Of a stretch of DNA of 64,000 nucleotides, positions 26,174 to 39,570 are shown in pieces (position 1 is the stretch's first letter; each line of letters opens with the position of its first letter). The notes beneath the pieces are model-generated. The model did not search any database and was not told the DNA's origin. It saw only the letters and a program-made list of their open reading frames with translations. This stretch comes from Lucifuga dentata. Taxonomy: Eukaryota; Chordata; Actinopteri; Ophidiiformes; Bythitidae. A program made the translations under genes and the position numbers. The stretch lies in assembly GCA_014773175.1 (NCBI GenBank), contig VXCM01002862.1, positions 9,989 to 73,988 of the forward strand, read 5' to 3'.

Positions 26174-29100
26174 TATGGCCCTGCAAGTAGACATACACAC
26201 ATATAAAATCACATCTCTCATAGCCTTCACCTGTCAATCTCAATGTCACACATTCTCAATATATCTCCAGGGTGCTCCAGAATTTTTTTATCCAAAATGT
26301 CTCCCGTGAGGATGGAAAGGCATACGTAAAAAATGTCAACTGCATAACTCTCCATACTAAATGATCAGCTACATTCACACATTTGCATATATTACTTCAG
26401 TTAAAAAAATAAATAAAATCCTGCAAAGCTTATTTCCCTCTGTATTTGCAAGGCACTCTGGGACAGAGGAAATCCAAGAGTAAGCTCTTGATGCACTACA
26501 GAGAACTTCTCAGAATGAAGAGAGAACAGGAGGTAGACATGGAGGTTTGTCTTCCTGAGATGGGAGCAGCAAATAATAGGTGTATGTGGGAGAGAGAGAG
26601 AGAGAGAGAGAGAGAAGGGTTCATATATAATGGGTGACTGGCGGAGAATGAGAATTGGCTGTTTTGTGTTTCACCTGTCATTGTATAGAAGTGGCTGTCA
26701 CACTGAGGGCAATGTCACCAGGATGGGCAATGTTTCCATAACAACTGGAAGATTATCCACTTTTCCTAATTTGTGTTCAGCAGTTGCATGGGATAAGGCC
26801 TGTAAGTGGAGGCAGGCTAAGTCACACAGAAAATAAGTGAGATGTCGTTGCACTTTCAGAAAAATGTTTCTCCTTTTTCACCGTTCGTTTCCCTTCAGAT
26901 CTTTTCCTGTGCTGCTGTTTCATTCTCCTCGTGTCAAGTTGTGCCTTTTGATTGTCACTCTGCTTGTCCTACATCAAACAATGGCAGAGAAAGTACATTT
27001 ATTGTCAGTTGAGCCTTGCACCTAATATCTTACATCTGTGTTTCACTTCTTGGCTAAAGTCAAAACAAACAACTCATCATTCTCAGATTCCCAGACACTC
27101 AGAGGTTTTTGCCAAGTGTATGTGTGTACTATTTGCATATGCCTAGATTTTGATATGGATGGTAGGAACATGTCTGAACATGTCTCACCAGTGTCAAGAT
27201 GCTAAACAATTATCCCTACCAATATTTTTACTGCATTATTTTAAATGTGACATGCTACAACTTTTAAGCAACAATCTGTGTTGTGTTTTCATCTCTTCAT
27301 CTCTGCCAACATGGCACAAGCCAGAACACATTTTTGCCATTCCCATGTTTCATTCTTTTCATAAGAATGCATTGGCAACTGATAACTCGAGTTTTATAAG
27401 AGGAAATGTGTCCCTTGTGATTAGGTATTGTTGTGAAGGACTTAAAAAAAAGGATTTTTGCATAAAAATCAATATACATCTACTATACATTTTAATTACT
27501 TTAACTCATTGGCATTTAACCTTTTGTTACTTTGACAAGGGCCATTTCACTACCACACGACACAAACCATTTCCTCATTTATATCGTCCTTTTGGGAAGT
27601 ATGTGTTTATATATTTACTTATACAAATAAATCTAGCTTCTGATTTAATGGGATTCTGTACCTTTCTGCGTGTTTACACGTGTGCTTATGATACAGAGAG
27701 AGAGAGAGAGAGAGAGAGCAAGTGCACAAACACACTTGAGTATTGATGACCAAAGAAAAATCTCTCTCTCTAAATGTGTGTACATATATATGTTTTATTA
27801 TGAAATAGAAAAAAAAATATATCCTCATATCCAACAGAGCAATGCACAGGTTGAGATCCATAGGCTACTTATAACTATAACAACTCTATGGGTTTAGAAC
27901 AGCTTATGCTATCCATGAAATCCCCTGGATGAACTGTATCAGTGTTGTGATCCAGGATAAAGCAGCGATGCTTTTATCTAAGTGGTTTAGTAAGTGTATC
28001 GCTACATTGTGATTACATGAGGAAGCTGGGTTGAAAACAGAAATGAGAACACTGATTCAGATTAGTTCTCAACAATATGCAACCTTTATGGTTTGCATTT
28101 TTGAATTATGGCTTACATACAAGCAGACTTAATATAGGAAAAATAAAAGTGTAGCAGCTGAAACAGAGGCCACTTTTCCACTGTCTCGCAGTTTGAAAAT
28201 GATGAGGCCAATCTGTTCCACGCAGAGAGAGACAGTCCCCTGTAGGCTCGCTGATTTGAAGGCAGGACATCTATGTTATTTTTTGCGATCTCTCATTTGG
28301 GAAGCTGCAGGTGGGCTTTCTGGAGCAAAACTTCTGTCTATCCTCTCCGGGCATCAAGTCACTTCCCTAGGCTCTGACAAACCTGGTGTGTGCTGTTTTC
28401 AAGATGTATTTACTCCAGCCGGTGGTTATAATCGAGGTCCATTTCACATTTAGTGAAACAGATTATTATGTGCTATAGCCATCTATTGCATTTGGGTTCC
28501 AGAACAGCCTCTTGGATATCACATATATTTATTTTCAATAGTAAATAACATTTCTAAATGTCAGTGAGGCAATCAAATAAAAAACAACTAAATTAATGGT
28601 ATGAATCTAGAGACAAATGACATCTCAGGTGTCATAGTTCTACTGCTCAGAAAAGTTTCATTTTGTGGTACAGCCAAGATAGAATATAAAATTGTTGTTT
28701 GCTTCTAACAAATGCAGAAGCAAGGCTAAGCACTGCCTTGTGATTATATAGTATGTAAACATGTATGAATCAAATGAGCAGGGGTAGAAGGTGTTTAAAA
28801 TAAGAATCTTCAGATTTGCATAATTAATCACATTATCCAAATGACTGTACTTTGTCAGAATTTAGCAATTAAGTTTAGTTTTGATTTACAGATAATTAAA
28901 AATTTGACAACTTCTATCAATGTCGACATTTTAATTAACTGTAAATCAAATCTTTAGTTTCTGAAGTTTACACTACACCCACTCATTTGACTCATATATA
29001 TTACATACTACATAATCACATCAAGCTGCATCAATGTAGCTGCAGCAGGTATCTGGACAGCATGTGTATCTAATAGCTGGTTTGCTCTTCATGAGTGTGT

Positions 29101-30599
29101 GGTCAAAACTGATAAAAATTCTGGTCAGGTTCTTTTTACTTGTTGCCACATGTGAAGACATGAACTTTCCCACATCTCCGCTAAAGTGTAGTGTGATGCA
29201 TGTTGCCATCATGAGAGACTAATTAACACCAAGCTACATGATTAGCATTTCGATGGCTGGCCATGCTAGATTGAATCAGTGTTAAGCTGGGTTGTCAGAA
29301 CTAGGGGTCAGAGTTGAAATAACACACTAACACACCAAAACACACTAAAGACTCCCAATAGAGACTCCCAACATTAGACTGTCTCTCACTTGAGCATCAT
29401 GCAAATACATTGGATGTGTGCATTGATTTTCCCATCATGTGAGGAGTTTCAGCAGTGCCAAATCCTTCCCCAGTCTCTCCCAATTAGCTTTCGGCCCAGG
29501 GAACACTGTCGATCCCCATCTGCCCATCTGTCTGTCAGTGGCTTCATTCCACTGAAGGAAAGGGGAAAGTGGAAGTAGGGAAGGAAATGAGGGACAGAGC
29601 AAACAAGCGATGGGTAATTCTGCAGTTGGCGGCAAGGAGTGAGAAGGCTTGGCAGATCTGGCCAAAGACAAAGCCAGAAGGAGTGGTTTGGAAACGGAAG
29701 GACTCCCTGAGAGAGATACTGTTGTTTGGATGATAGAGTGAGGCATAATGCCCATTTACTCTCTCTGCAGCCATTTATCAATGAAAAACACAGTGCTTGT
29801 TTTTCATAGAGGCTCTGCCAAAGTTGAGATGCAGGATGATTTTCTTATTTCTTGCTGAGTTTTGTCAATTCTCCCTTTCAATCTCTCTCTACCCATCTTC
29901 CCTGGTGACTGAGCTATTACAAGTGTCCTGAAGGTGAGGGAAATCTGGTCCAAATAATGGCCAGTCTGAGAGGACTTCAGCATAGTCTTTCACTATTCCA
30001 AAAGGCCTTGGTGCCTGAAATTGGCATAACCAGATGGAATTTTTATATGATTGCTGCCTCATCATTCTCCCCTAGCTTCTTTTGCTCCTCACCTCTGAAA
30101 CAACAGATAGCTCGGGGACCCACCAAAACAAAATGAGTGACAGTATATTTCCATACTGTCACCCTGTTAAGTAATGTCTGTCCATATCTTCACCTGCCAA
30201 AAACTGGCCATATGCCACAATTGTCAATTTGGGAGAAAGAATGAAGAAAAGAGGTATTGTCTGTCAAATTTAATTTGACATCCAGTTTGCTTCTCATGGG
30301 GTCTTCTGCCGTGCCCACCTCCCACAACTGAATGCCATGTAATTTTATTTGTATGGAATAGCTGTTATATTCCATTGGCCATGAGTGGTGTCATCCTTGG
30401 AATTGGCTCCTCACTCATGACAAGGCTTTGTCCACGCATGCACACATAAATTAGAGTCCATGCTGTTATGGTGGCTTTGTTGTCCTCGCTCTTCTAGCTC
30501 ATTGGTATTCCTCTTGCCACTCTCCATCCTGATGGGTGGTGTAATTATGGAAGCCACAGGGAGGCTGCTGAATTTTATAGTTTGTGGAAGGCCTGCAGA
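26174..30599. other. Noncoding block
   Basis: Holds GA tracts at 26590-26615 and 27695-27718, an inverted repeat at 28879-28951 and a C-rich, apparently unique stretch at 29430-29760. A 198-codon open frame at 27150-27746 has no domain and ends in a GA-repeat-encoded tail, so it is not called. Confidence 0.5.
28879..28951. repeat. Inverted repeat, ~21-bp arms
   Basis: The left arm TTGATTTACAGATAATTAAA pairs with the right arm TTTTAATTAACTGTAAATCAA with one mismatch, around a ~28-bp spacer. Both arms carry TAATTA-type sites. Confidence 0.75.
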
Positions 30600-31637
30600 C
30601 AGAGCTGGAAGAAGTAATCAAATCCTTCACTTAAGTGGAAAGACTAATACTGCAAATGAAAAATACTCTATTACAAGAAGAACTCCTGTATTCAAAACTC
30701 TACAAAATACAAGTAAATTAGTAATAGCAATAAAAGCACTCAGAGCATTCAGTATATTTACACGTACTGTATGTTAAACCACTGATTAAGACAGTGAATG
30801 GATTTCTTCAAACTATCATGTATGTAATATGATTAGATTCAAATTGGCATAAATTGGAACGTGCTTACTCCAAATAATAGGCCTAGATTATATGCATTGT
30901 AAATTGATTTATTCAGGCACGTAACCAATATAATCAGAGTAAGCATTCATTTCCACACCTGGCGGACTTTCCTCATGCTATAATCATACAATACATCTTG
31001 TGTATTTGGCAAACTGTGTAATCTATTAATTTGGTATATGTCTTACTCACATTATTGGCTTAGAGTACCGTCAAATAAGCGAAGTGTAGTATGCATGTAA
31101 ACGGTGTTGATTGTGAAAAATCATGGGAGTGTGATAAAGGAGTATACTGGTGATTTTGCATGTTTGATCCCAATATATACTACTGGCATACACATGTTAC
31201 TGCCAGATGTTTTCCAGAACATGAAACCATTTTTTTTTCCTTTGGTTTTGTTGCTATTTTGCCAAATTTCCTAAAACGTATATCCAAATCTAGAAGGCAT
31301 GCTTGTTTTTAATTTCTCAGTTAAAACTGTCTTCTTCTGGGACTAAATTCCCTTTTGGAGACATACATTTTCTTCCTCTGTGTAGCATATGTATCTGAGT
31401 TGGCTCGGTAAAATTAAATAATTTTTTCATAGTGAATTTAAAGCCCCAATCTAGAAACCACAACCATCAAATAATGTAATCAAATAAAAATTACAATAAG
31501 TATTTACTTTGAAATGTAGTGAAGTAGAAGAAGAAATGGAAATACACAAATGAAGTACAAGTTTTTTTTTTGTTTTTTTTTGTTTTTTTTTTTGTTTTTT
31601 TGTACAGCACTGGAGTAAATGTTACTTTCCACATCTG
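30600..31637. mobile_element. Degenerate nonautonomous inverted-repeat element (CAGAGCTGGAAG... type)
   Basis: The left end is CAGAGCTGGAAGAAGTAATC and the right, reverse-complemented, is CAGATGTGGAAAGTAACATT. The left part contains CACTTAAGTGGAAAGACTAA and the right part GAAATGTAGTGAAGTAGAAG. This matches a highly repeated percomorph element I recall (AGGTGGAAAGTAAC... ends). A copy of family M lies inside it (31135-~31430), and a T/G-rich run at 31562-31601 interrupts the right end. Confidence 0.55.
31135..31430 (-). mobile_element. Family M element, copy B (partial, nested)
   Basis: Starts TAAAGGAGTATACTGGTGAT, then TTTGCATGTTTGATCCCAAT, ATACACATGTTACTGCC and the internal CTTCTTCTGGGACTAAATTC block. 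The distal half is missing. Same orientation as copies C and D; inserted in the element at 30600-31637. Confidence 0.65.
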
Positions 31638-32202
31638 CTTTCTGGGAACTGCCCACTAGTGGGGAAGAAGGGAAATACACTTGACCCCTTCTTAACCCCA
31701 TCAATCAATGCACATCAACCAATGTCATGCATACTTTCATCGAAAAAAATGAATTTATATGCAATGATGATTGGATAGTCTCATCCATGCACAGAACACA
31801 CACTGAAAAACACTCATATAAATGCATCCTCACACAGCAGGGCATGTCGACACACATTCAGAAAATGGAGCTGTCCACCCCTGCACACAAATAGATAAAG
31901 TCACCGTTGGTCCTGCTGCAGGCCGAATCCCTTTATAGGCTGTGCTTTTTATTTTCTGCTGGGGTTTTATCTGGGGGCAGCAGTAGCTGAATCCACATAT
32001 CCCAGCCATGGCATAGCCGGGACTTCGCCTACAGTGCATTAGTTCTCACATGAGGAATGAGTTTTTTGATGAAGCAGCCCACTATTCTCAGGCCTGATGG
32101 AACACTACTACGGGTTTACCCCCAGTGATCTCATCCACTGCTGGGCTCAGGGATTGGCTGAAATACTAGTAAGAGGGCAGAGAGTGTGCAAAGGGGAGAG
32201 AG

Positions 32203-32248
<46 letters not shown>

Positions 32249-33517
32249 AAGGAGCTGAATAGAAGAGAGGTGGAGTGAAAGCAGAGGATTGAGCCAAAAT
32301 GAAAAGGATATACTCTGTGAGGAGAAACAGCATGAGAGAATCCTCCATTAGAGAGTTCATATTAGGCATGCGTATATGTGTGCTCTCACCGATCTTGCTG
32401 GCAGATAATCAACGCCTTGCATGACTGCAGGTGTACAGGTGGGGTCAGAGTGGTGAGTAGATCGAGGGGGTAGAATGAGAGAATAAACATCAGTAATATC
32501 AGCCATACTGAGCAGCAACAACAACAACAACAGCAGCAGCAGCAGCGGTGTTGTACAAAAACCCTCACTGGTGGCCCCAGAGGAGCAGAAGCTGCATTCA
32601 GGAGCGTGGGTATGACTCATTGGTGGGCTATAATGACCACAGATGGCCATTAGCGAGGTGTGAGGTGAACAGTGTAGGCCCCTAGCCCCGATTGCTACAG
32701 AGGTGTACACAGCTCTGTTATGACAGGCTCAGACCTGATGTGCATCTAACGAGCCCCCTGGTAAAATTTGCTTCTGTACTGAGCCTCTCCCCTCTTCACC
32801 TGCTGGAGAAATTTCTCACAACACGGTCGATGCCTAAAGGCAAATTCCACATTGTCAGAATCATCCAGCAACCTGTGAAAGCTCAAAAAATCCCCACTTA
32901 AAATAAATTTTTCAGACAGATCTTTTAGCCACAACTCAAATACAAATAGAATTTATAGTTTTACTCTGGCTTCTCAAAACACATTAAAATCTGACTGGGA
33001 AAAGCCCACCTACAGGGTAGACAGTAATCCCTCAAACAGAAATTTCCAACAACTTACATATCTTAAGGCAATACTGAATCATTTTGAAAATTTTTTTTAG
33101 CATGTCGTGATATTAATTATGTAGAGTTTTATATACAAACTTTGGCTAATGCCTACCAACTATAAACTCTTAAAGTATAGTAGTAGCTGCCAGTGGAAAA
33201 ATGAAAATAGCACTTCTAATCCAATTTGGCTGCCTTGTTTTCATGGATGGGGAAGGATACAAAAACAATGAATAAGTTGAAGGTTTAAGTCACTGTAATT
33301 ATTATAACACCTCATTATTTTTAATAATCTCAGAAAAAAGAAAGAAAAAACACTAAAGGAACAATGCATGACATTTTAATTAAGATATTTTAGTTTAGCC
33401 ACAGAGTAGAAACAGTTGTCTCTGGAATTTTAGAGGAAAAAAAAAAAAAAAAAAANAAAAAAAAAAAAAAAAAAAAGGCTGCACCTAAATCTGTTTCAAA
33501 AAGACATGGAAACACCC
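31638..33517. other. Noncoding block with GA, CAA/CAG and A-run repeats
   Basis: Contains (GA)n 32210-32244, a CAA/CAG triplet run 32511-32547 and a poly-A with N at 33456 (33437-33476). The 32380-32700 stretch is less AT-rich but has no supported exon. Confidence 0.5.
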
Positions 33518-33611
33518 TAAAGGACCATAATGGTGGTTCTGCATGTTTAAGCCCAATACATACTACCCGCATACATGCTACCTTACACACAATTTCCAAA
33601 AGATAAAACTA

Positions 33612-33656
<45 letters not shown>

Positions 33657-34100
33657 AAGTGCCTAATCTTTTAAACTCAAATGTTCAGGTGATACACTTA
33701 CCTTAAAATTCAATGTTTTGCTTGCTTTCACTTTGCACAATTGTAGAGGAATGGTCATTTTAATGTCTTGGTAAAAACCATCCTTTCCTGGGAGTATAGT
33801 TCTAGCATAGACGTACATTGCCTTCCTCGCAGCTCCATCTTGGATCAGTTAAATAAAGTTACTTTAAAAAAAATAGACATAGTATTTGCTCTCAAGAATT
33901 AGTAACCAAAAGCACATTTCAAGTCTCTACAAGTTGATTTTTTATGGTGTACTCTAACGAATTGAAACTATTGGCAATCCAGAAGGTGCTGTAGGCAAAA
34001 TACTAAAATTTACTGCTCCAGTAGTGTGTTTTGGGAAATGGTTGTCAGTAACGTACAATGAATGCGTGTTGTACAAATTAAGGCTCAACTATGCCAAATT
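33518..34100 (-). mobile_element. Family M element, copy C
   Basis: Starts TAAAGGACCATAATGGTGGT, then GCATGTTTAAGCCCAATACA. The interior is inverted relative to copy A: TATAGTTCTAGC, CAAGTCTCTACAAGTTGATT and TTTTGGGAAATGGTTGTCAG. The right end is diverged (GGCTCAACTATGCCAAATT). An (AAAT)n microsatellite at 33613-33658 interrupts it. Confidence 0.7.
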
Positions 34101-35931
34101 ACCTGTATCATCATTTGATAATTGTGATGATTGCAAAAAATAGGTTGTGCAGCTGACTTCCTCAAAGTGGTCTGTAAACTTCCAACATAATTAGGCTGAA
34201 GCACAGAGTAAAACAATAATGATAGTGAATTTGTCCTGGAAAAAAACTTGTGCCATGTTATGTGCTAAATAATTATAAACCCAGTGTAAGACAAATGACC
34301 ATAAGACTCCAGAGGGCTCATTAAACAAATACTGGTTTCTTTATGGAAATATATGGACTCTAATTTGGGGAACTCAGCTCGCTTTCAAAACAACAACAAA
34401 CAACAGCAGCAATCATTCAACCAATCAATTACCCTGTTTAGTGGATCCTCATTTTTCCATTTAGCTAATCTCTTGCTCACTTACCCACACTCCATACTCC
34501 CTTACTCTGTCTTTCTTGGCAGTGTTTGCATTTGGCATGTTTTAAATGACCCTCCTTATCAAGCCTCCTTCTCCTTGTGTCCTTATTTCCTCCCCCATAT
34601 CATCTGTTATACATCATGGTCTCAGTTTAGTTTTAATTCCCCTGGTGTATCCTTTTTAACTGTAAGGGATGCTTCAAGGCCCTTTCCTGGAGAATGGGTG
34701 CTCAGATCCAGTTTGAGTGGAGTTTGGTGGAGTTTGAGATCCCTACTATGTCTCTCTCATCTGTAGTTTCATGTGTCCCTTCCTTCTCCACCCGTCCCTC
34801 TGTCTCCATATTTCCCTCTAAGCTTGTTAAGATTCCTTGCCATTTCATAGTGGCTAAGCTGAATAAATCCTTGCATATTTTCCTCAAAATTGCCCGGTGG
34901 AAGTAGGAGCAGCAGATTTAGATTTATTCTTTCATAAAAGAGACATTGTGGGAGGGAGGGGAGGGGGGGTGATTTACTGATACATTCAATTATGTATTAA
35001 CATACATTTATTTACACACACTCCAGTTTGAAGATGGTTTGGTTTTAAATCTAAATTGTGTTGCTTATAAAATCAGTTTCTTATGACTGACACTTTTTGG
35101 GTACAACCTGGTCATGACCTCAATGAGGAGAGGCTGTCACGAGTTGGAATGTCATTTTAGATTTTACACACCATTCTTGTATCCACACTATGTGATGCAA
35201 TGTATTATTCACAGGGTACATGGTGCTAAACCTGGGCCTGCCAGAACCTTCACAGACAATGAGATGCTATCTATGTGCGTGGAGAATACTATCCTGTTCC
35301 AATTTGTCAGCTTTCAATCAGCATGTAAATTTTCCATTTTTCACCATTCCATACATTGGATCCCAGTTATATACCCATTATGCTCTCTGCTAGCAAAGTT
35401 AAACCTATATTTATTTAATATTTTGTTGCTTTTGTGCTTCTGCTTTCATGGTAGCTTATAGTACTCTAGGTTCTAATTAGCAAATCAGATAAGCTCCAAC
35501 CCACTGGTGGTTTGTAGGTGAGCTCTATTATATTCAACCTGAAAAACTTAATCAGAATCAGAATTTGTGCATTGCCAAGTATATATGTGTATGCAAGAAA
35601 TTTGTCTTGGAAATGCTCAGGTCAGCATGTTCACAAGCAGAAACTGCAATACAGAAACAATATTTTTATTGTTTCTGTGTTTATGTGAGGAAGTGTATAC
35701 TTGTGCCTCTTTCTATATATACATACACAACATAGCAGATAGATATAGATGTAAAAATATGGAGATTAAATTATAACCAGATACAAATATACATTTTTGG
35801 CAAGAAATACACAATAAAGATCATGATGAATATGTTCAGTATATATTTGTGGTTTATGTATAAATCCTTAAATTAATTTATTGAGTACTATCAGTGGACA
35901 GTTTCTTCTTTCGGATAATAATTCAGAGAGA

Positions 35932-35932
<1 letters not shown>
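34101..35932. other. Noncoding block
   Basis: Apparently unique sequence without recognisable repeats; a 137-codon open frame at 34353-34766 has no domain support. Confidence 0.45.
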
Positions 35933-35970
<38 letters not shown>

Positions 35971-35989
35971 TGTGTCTGTTTATATAGAN

Positions 35990-36032
<43 letters not shown>
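35933..36032. repeat. (TG)n duplicated around N at 35989
   Basis: Two TG tracts, each followed by TCTGTTTATATAGA, are separated by a single N. Looks like the same locus written twice at a contig join. Confidence 0.85.
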
Positions 36033-36033
<1 letters not shown>

Positions 36034-36039
36034 TGTTTA

Positions 36040-36270
36040 TATAGAGCAGCAACGGTAGCATAGATCTAGAATCTCACATGTAACTGGTACGAACTGGTAC
36101 GTTCATGTACATATGTGGGAGAAGTGAGTGATTAACACTCTCATCAGCTGTACAGTTGATGTTCCCTTGAGCAAGGCATTTGTCCTGAAAAGGAAATAGC
36201 TGCCAGGCAATAATGGATTAAATGGGCTGAATGATAAAACTGTGAAGCATGTGAGATGTAAAATTCATTA
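36040..36270 (+). repeat. Possible degenerate tRNA-type SINE
   Basis: CCCTTGAGCAAGGCATTTGT followed by an AATGGATTAAATGGGCTGAA stretch resembles the body of fish tRNA-derived SINEs. The A/B boxes are not clearly preserved, so this is tentative. Confidence 0.4.
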
Positions 36271-38769
36271 TCCAGAACCTTTCCACAGCTAAATATATGC
36301 TGATAAAATGTGTGTGAAAATGCCTACATAAGCAAAGCTAATCCTCATTTGTTAGCAGATTAAAAAACATATAAACAAACAAAACTAACATCTGCATATT
36401 GTCCATCATCAGTATCTCACATGTCTTAACCTATTTTGCACCTGGTGTTTACATTAACCATCTTTCATATGCATCATCAAGCTAAAGATAATATTCAAAG
36501 GAGACTTTGAGAGAAGTTATTTTTCCCCCACTTTGGGTTGTTTTATCCTTTTCTGTCTTGTTAGTCAGAATAACGGACTCTGATCCCCCAAGAGACTGCT
36601 ATAGATTTTGGATGTCCTTTGTGGTCCTTTATGGTGCATCGGGCTGGTGATGGAGCAGCTTTGCTCGACTCAGCGGGTATCCATCTCCAACTCCCCTTCT
36701 CAGAGGGAGCTGGACACCAGGCAGACAGAGGCAGAGATGCTTGAAGCAGGGCAGGAGAAAATGGATCACATAAACACAACATGAGCTGACTGTAAATGAG
36801 CACAGGAGTCGACGGAGGGGAGTGGAACGGGAGCAGAATGGCAGTGGCTGGGTAAGGCAGACAGCCAACAGGCTTCCAACCAGACTCTCCGCCTCACCAT
36901 CCCTAATCATTCATGCTGCCTTGAGCCACAGCAGGGGTCTTATGAGATTCTAAAGATTTTTTTTTTCTTCATTGACTTTCTCCCTGACTGACAGCTATCT
37001 ACATTGACTGACACTGGGAGAACGAGCATCCTACTGGGAGGGGAGGGCACCAGGTTAATTGAGTGTCTTTCAGCTGCCTTGATGGCTGGCTTCTGAAGAA
37101 ACGGCAGGCCCGCAACCCACCACCATTTTTCTCTGCAGATATCCTGGAAATGATGAATCCTCCTGGCATGTTTTGGCAGAGATGCTTGAACTGTGGTAGT
37201 CGATTCTCACTTTGTCTTTTCCATAAACATGCAGATGTGGTGCTGTGACTCACCACTACCTTGAGTGCAAAGATTTATTTATTTATTTATTTATTTTATT
37301 TTATTTTATTTTTGCCATTATAAATACTTTCTCCACGCTCCAAAGGCAGAAATTAGAATTAGATGGAGCCGAGGGGGTCTACCATATAAAGCATTTCACT
37401 GGTTGAATTATTGAACAAATAGAGATGTATACCTGCAGCAAAACATCAGAGCTGTACGGTCTTTTTTGAACACAGCAGCAGAATCAGCCATGTATTAAAT
37501 TATTTGTTCCAATTATTTACTCCAGCCTACTGCATTATAAAAAAGAGATTTTTTTTTTTTTTTTTTCCAACTAGGCTGTGATTGGTAAATAATGGACCTT
37601 GCACATGAACACATGCATGCACTCATATGAAAGACAGAGCCAACAAGACAAAAGAGACAATTAATATGAAAGCTGTCATGGTAACACCAGTTAAAACTAG
37701 TCTTGGATAGAACAATATGTATGAGTTATTGGATGATGGATTGAACATGGGAAGAGCTAATTTGCAATAACAGATAACTCAATTTTTTTTTTTTTTCAAA
37801 TCATTTTATTGTGCCTTCTGGGTGCAATCAATCAAACTGATGTTGGATTAAAATAAAAGTAAATATATAGATAAATAAAAACAAAGCATCCTGGATTGCA
37901 TAATAAAAAAAAACATGATTTTTTAAAAATTTGTCTGTTTTTGCAAATTAACTCTTTATACACAAGCTCATGTTATTGACCCCAAATTCACTTATTTGCC
38001 ATTTTATTTCCTTAATTGACCTCATTCATTAACAAAAGTGCATCAAAGCTGTGTTCTGTCTTTTCATGCAAAGCTTTAATACAAACTCTTTGAGCCACAA
38101 GATAATGATAGTGTATATTTAAAATATCCTCCAGAGTAATGCAGACAATAAACAATATCTGATCTAAAGCTATTGTCCATTTTGATTAAGATACACAGTG
38201 TCTGCACCAAGGTCATCCTATTGATTTAACGTAAGCCACCTCAATAGGAAAAAAATAGAATTCATTGAACCCACACACAGAGGATTGTTTTTGATCATTT
38301 TGAATTGATTTTTGCAAAGAGACACCGTCATTGTAATGCTTCTGTACACCACAGCTATGGAATCCTTAAGACAAATTAATACATTTAATGTAACAATAGC
38401 TGTGGAAGATTAAATGTTAAGGTAAGGATTTGATGAACCATAAAAATGTCCTCGTCAACTCTTATGCAAGCCACTTGTCACTGTAAGTGCCGAGATGAGA
38501 GGCAGGACCTTTGCTAATGCACAGAGAGCACTTCTTTGCAAAGGAGAAAGTACCCAGTGTAGAATTTGGACGGGCCATCCAATTTTCTGCTTCAGTAGAT
38601 GTGTGTGAGTGTTAGCTGTATGCATGCACAAGAGGATGATAGGGAGGGCATTGCTTTTGTGGTAAAACATGGAGGCTTCAGCTCAGATTAATAAGGCAAG
38701 TAAGTGCGTGAGTGAATGGATGAATTAGATTCTGTGCAATTAGAGTTTTAGGGCATTTTTTAGGCTTGT
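36271..38769. other. Noncoding block, partly less AT-rich
   Basis: 36560-37250 is the least AT-rich noncoding stretch here and 38040-38260 carries dense AT-box motifs; both look like candidate conserved elements. A TTTA run lies at 37273-37313 and a T-run near 37549-37566. No exon found. Confidence 0.45.
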
Positions 38770-38878
38770 AGTTTTTTGTTTTTTTTAATAATTTATTTTT
38801 TGCTCTGTGCTAAATCAGGGACTAAATTATTATTATAGGTTGTGTTTATCCACTGATTCAATTTGGTTTCACACACAA

Positions 38879-38921
<43 letters not shown>

Positions 38922-39432
38922 AATTAAACAAACCAAAATATATCAACGGAACTCTGCAGATGGCAGCAGCAAAATCAAAACAAGAGGAACTTTGCTATGC
39001 CAGGATAACTAAATAGTGTAACATGGACCAAGAACAGAATTGGGATACCTTTCTGACCATTTTGGCCATTTGCCAAGTGAAACTATGCCAAAAGAATACT
39101 GATTTTGACTTCAGGACATCTGGAAAACTGTATATTGTTTCACATTATGCTGCCTTCAGATGGCTGAACAACCTAGTGGAGTGCATGTTACTATAAGCAC
39201 GTGTCCTCATGCTAATCTTCAACATGTTCATCCAAAAACAAAGTTTCATACGTGTTTTTTTTTTTTTCATTGCATCCATTTGGTTTATTATGTGTGTGTG
39301 GTTTACTATGTGTAATCAAATGTACAGTTTACTTCATGTTAACTGCATACAACCCTCTCTGGTTCTACATCACCCTGTAGGTAGTTCAGAACTACTTTGG
39401 ATCATGTTCAGTTGGTATGATTGCATAACAGT
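38770..39432 (+). repeat. Dispersed repeat, family R, copy 1
   Basis: Shares ordered blocks with 44154-44860: AATCAGGGACTAA, GCAGCAGCAAAATC, GACATCTGGAAAACTGTATA, TGCTGCCTTCAGATGGCTGA, GCATACAACCCTCTCTGGTT and GAACTACTTTGGATCATGTT. An AAAT microsatellite (38877-38923) interrupts it and the GACA/GATA tract follows directly. No coding frame. Confidence 0.65.
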
Positions 39433-39438
39433 GGAAGC

Positions 39439-39570
<132 letters not shown>

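Noticed and set aside
27150..27746. 198-codon open frame on the + strand
   Set aside because: No domain, signal or family resemblance; composition matches AT-rich noncoding DNA and the C-terminus is encoded by a GA microsatellite.
32380..32710. Possible exon in a less AT-rich stretch
   Set aside because: Open frames contain a poly-Leu/poly-Cys run from the CAA/CAG repeat, with no splice-site pair or domain.
34353..34766. 137-codon open frame
   Set aside because: No recognisable domain; pyrimidine-rich sequence gives Ser/Leu/Pro bias.
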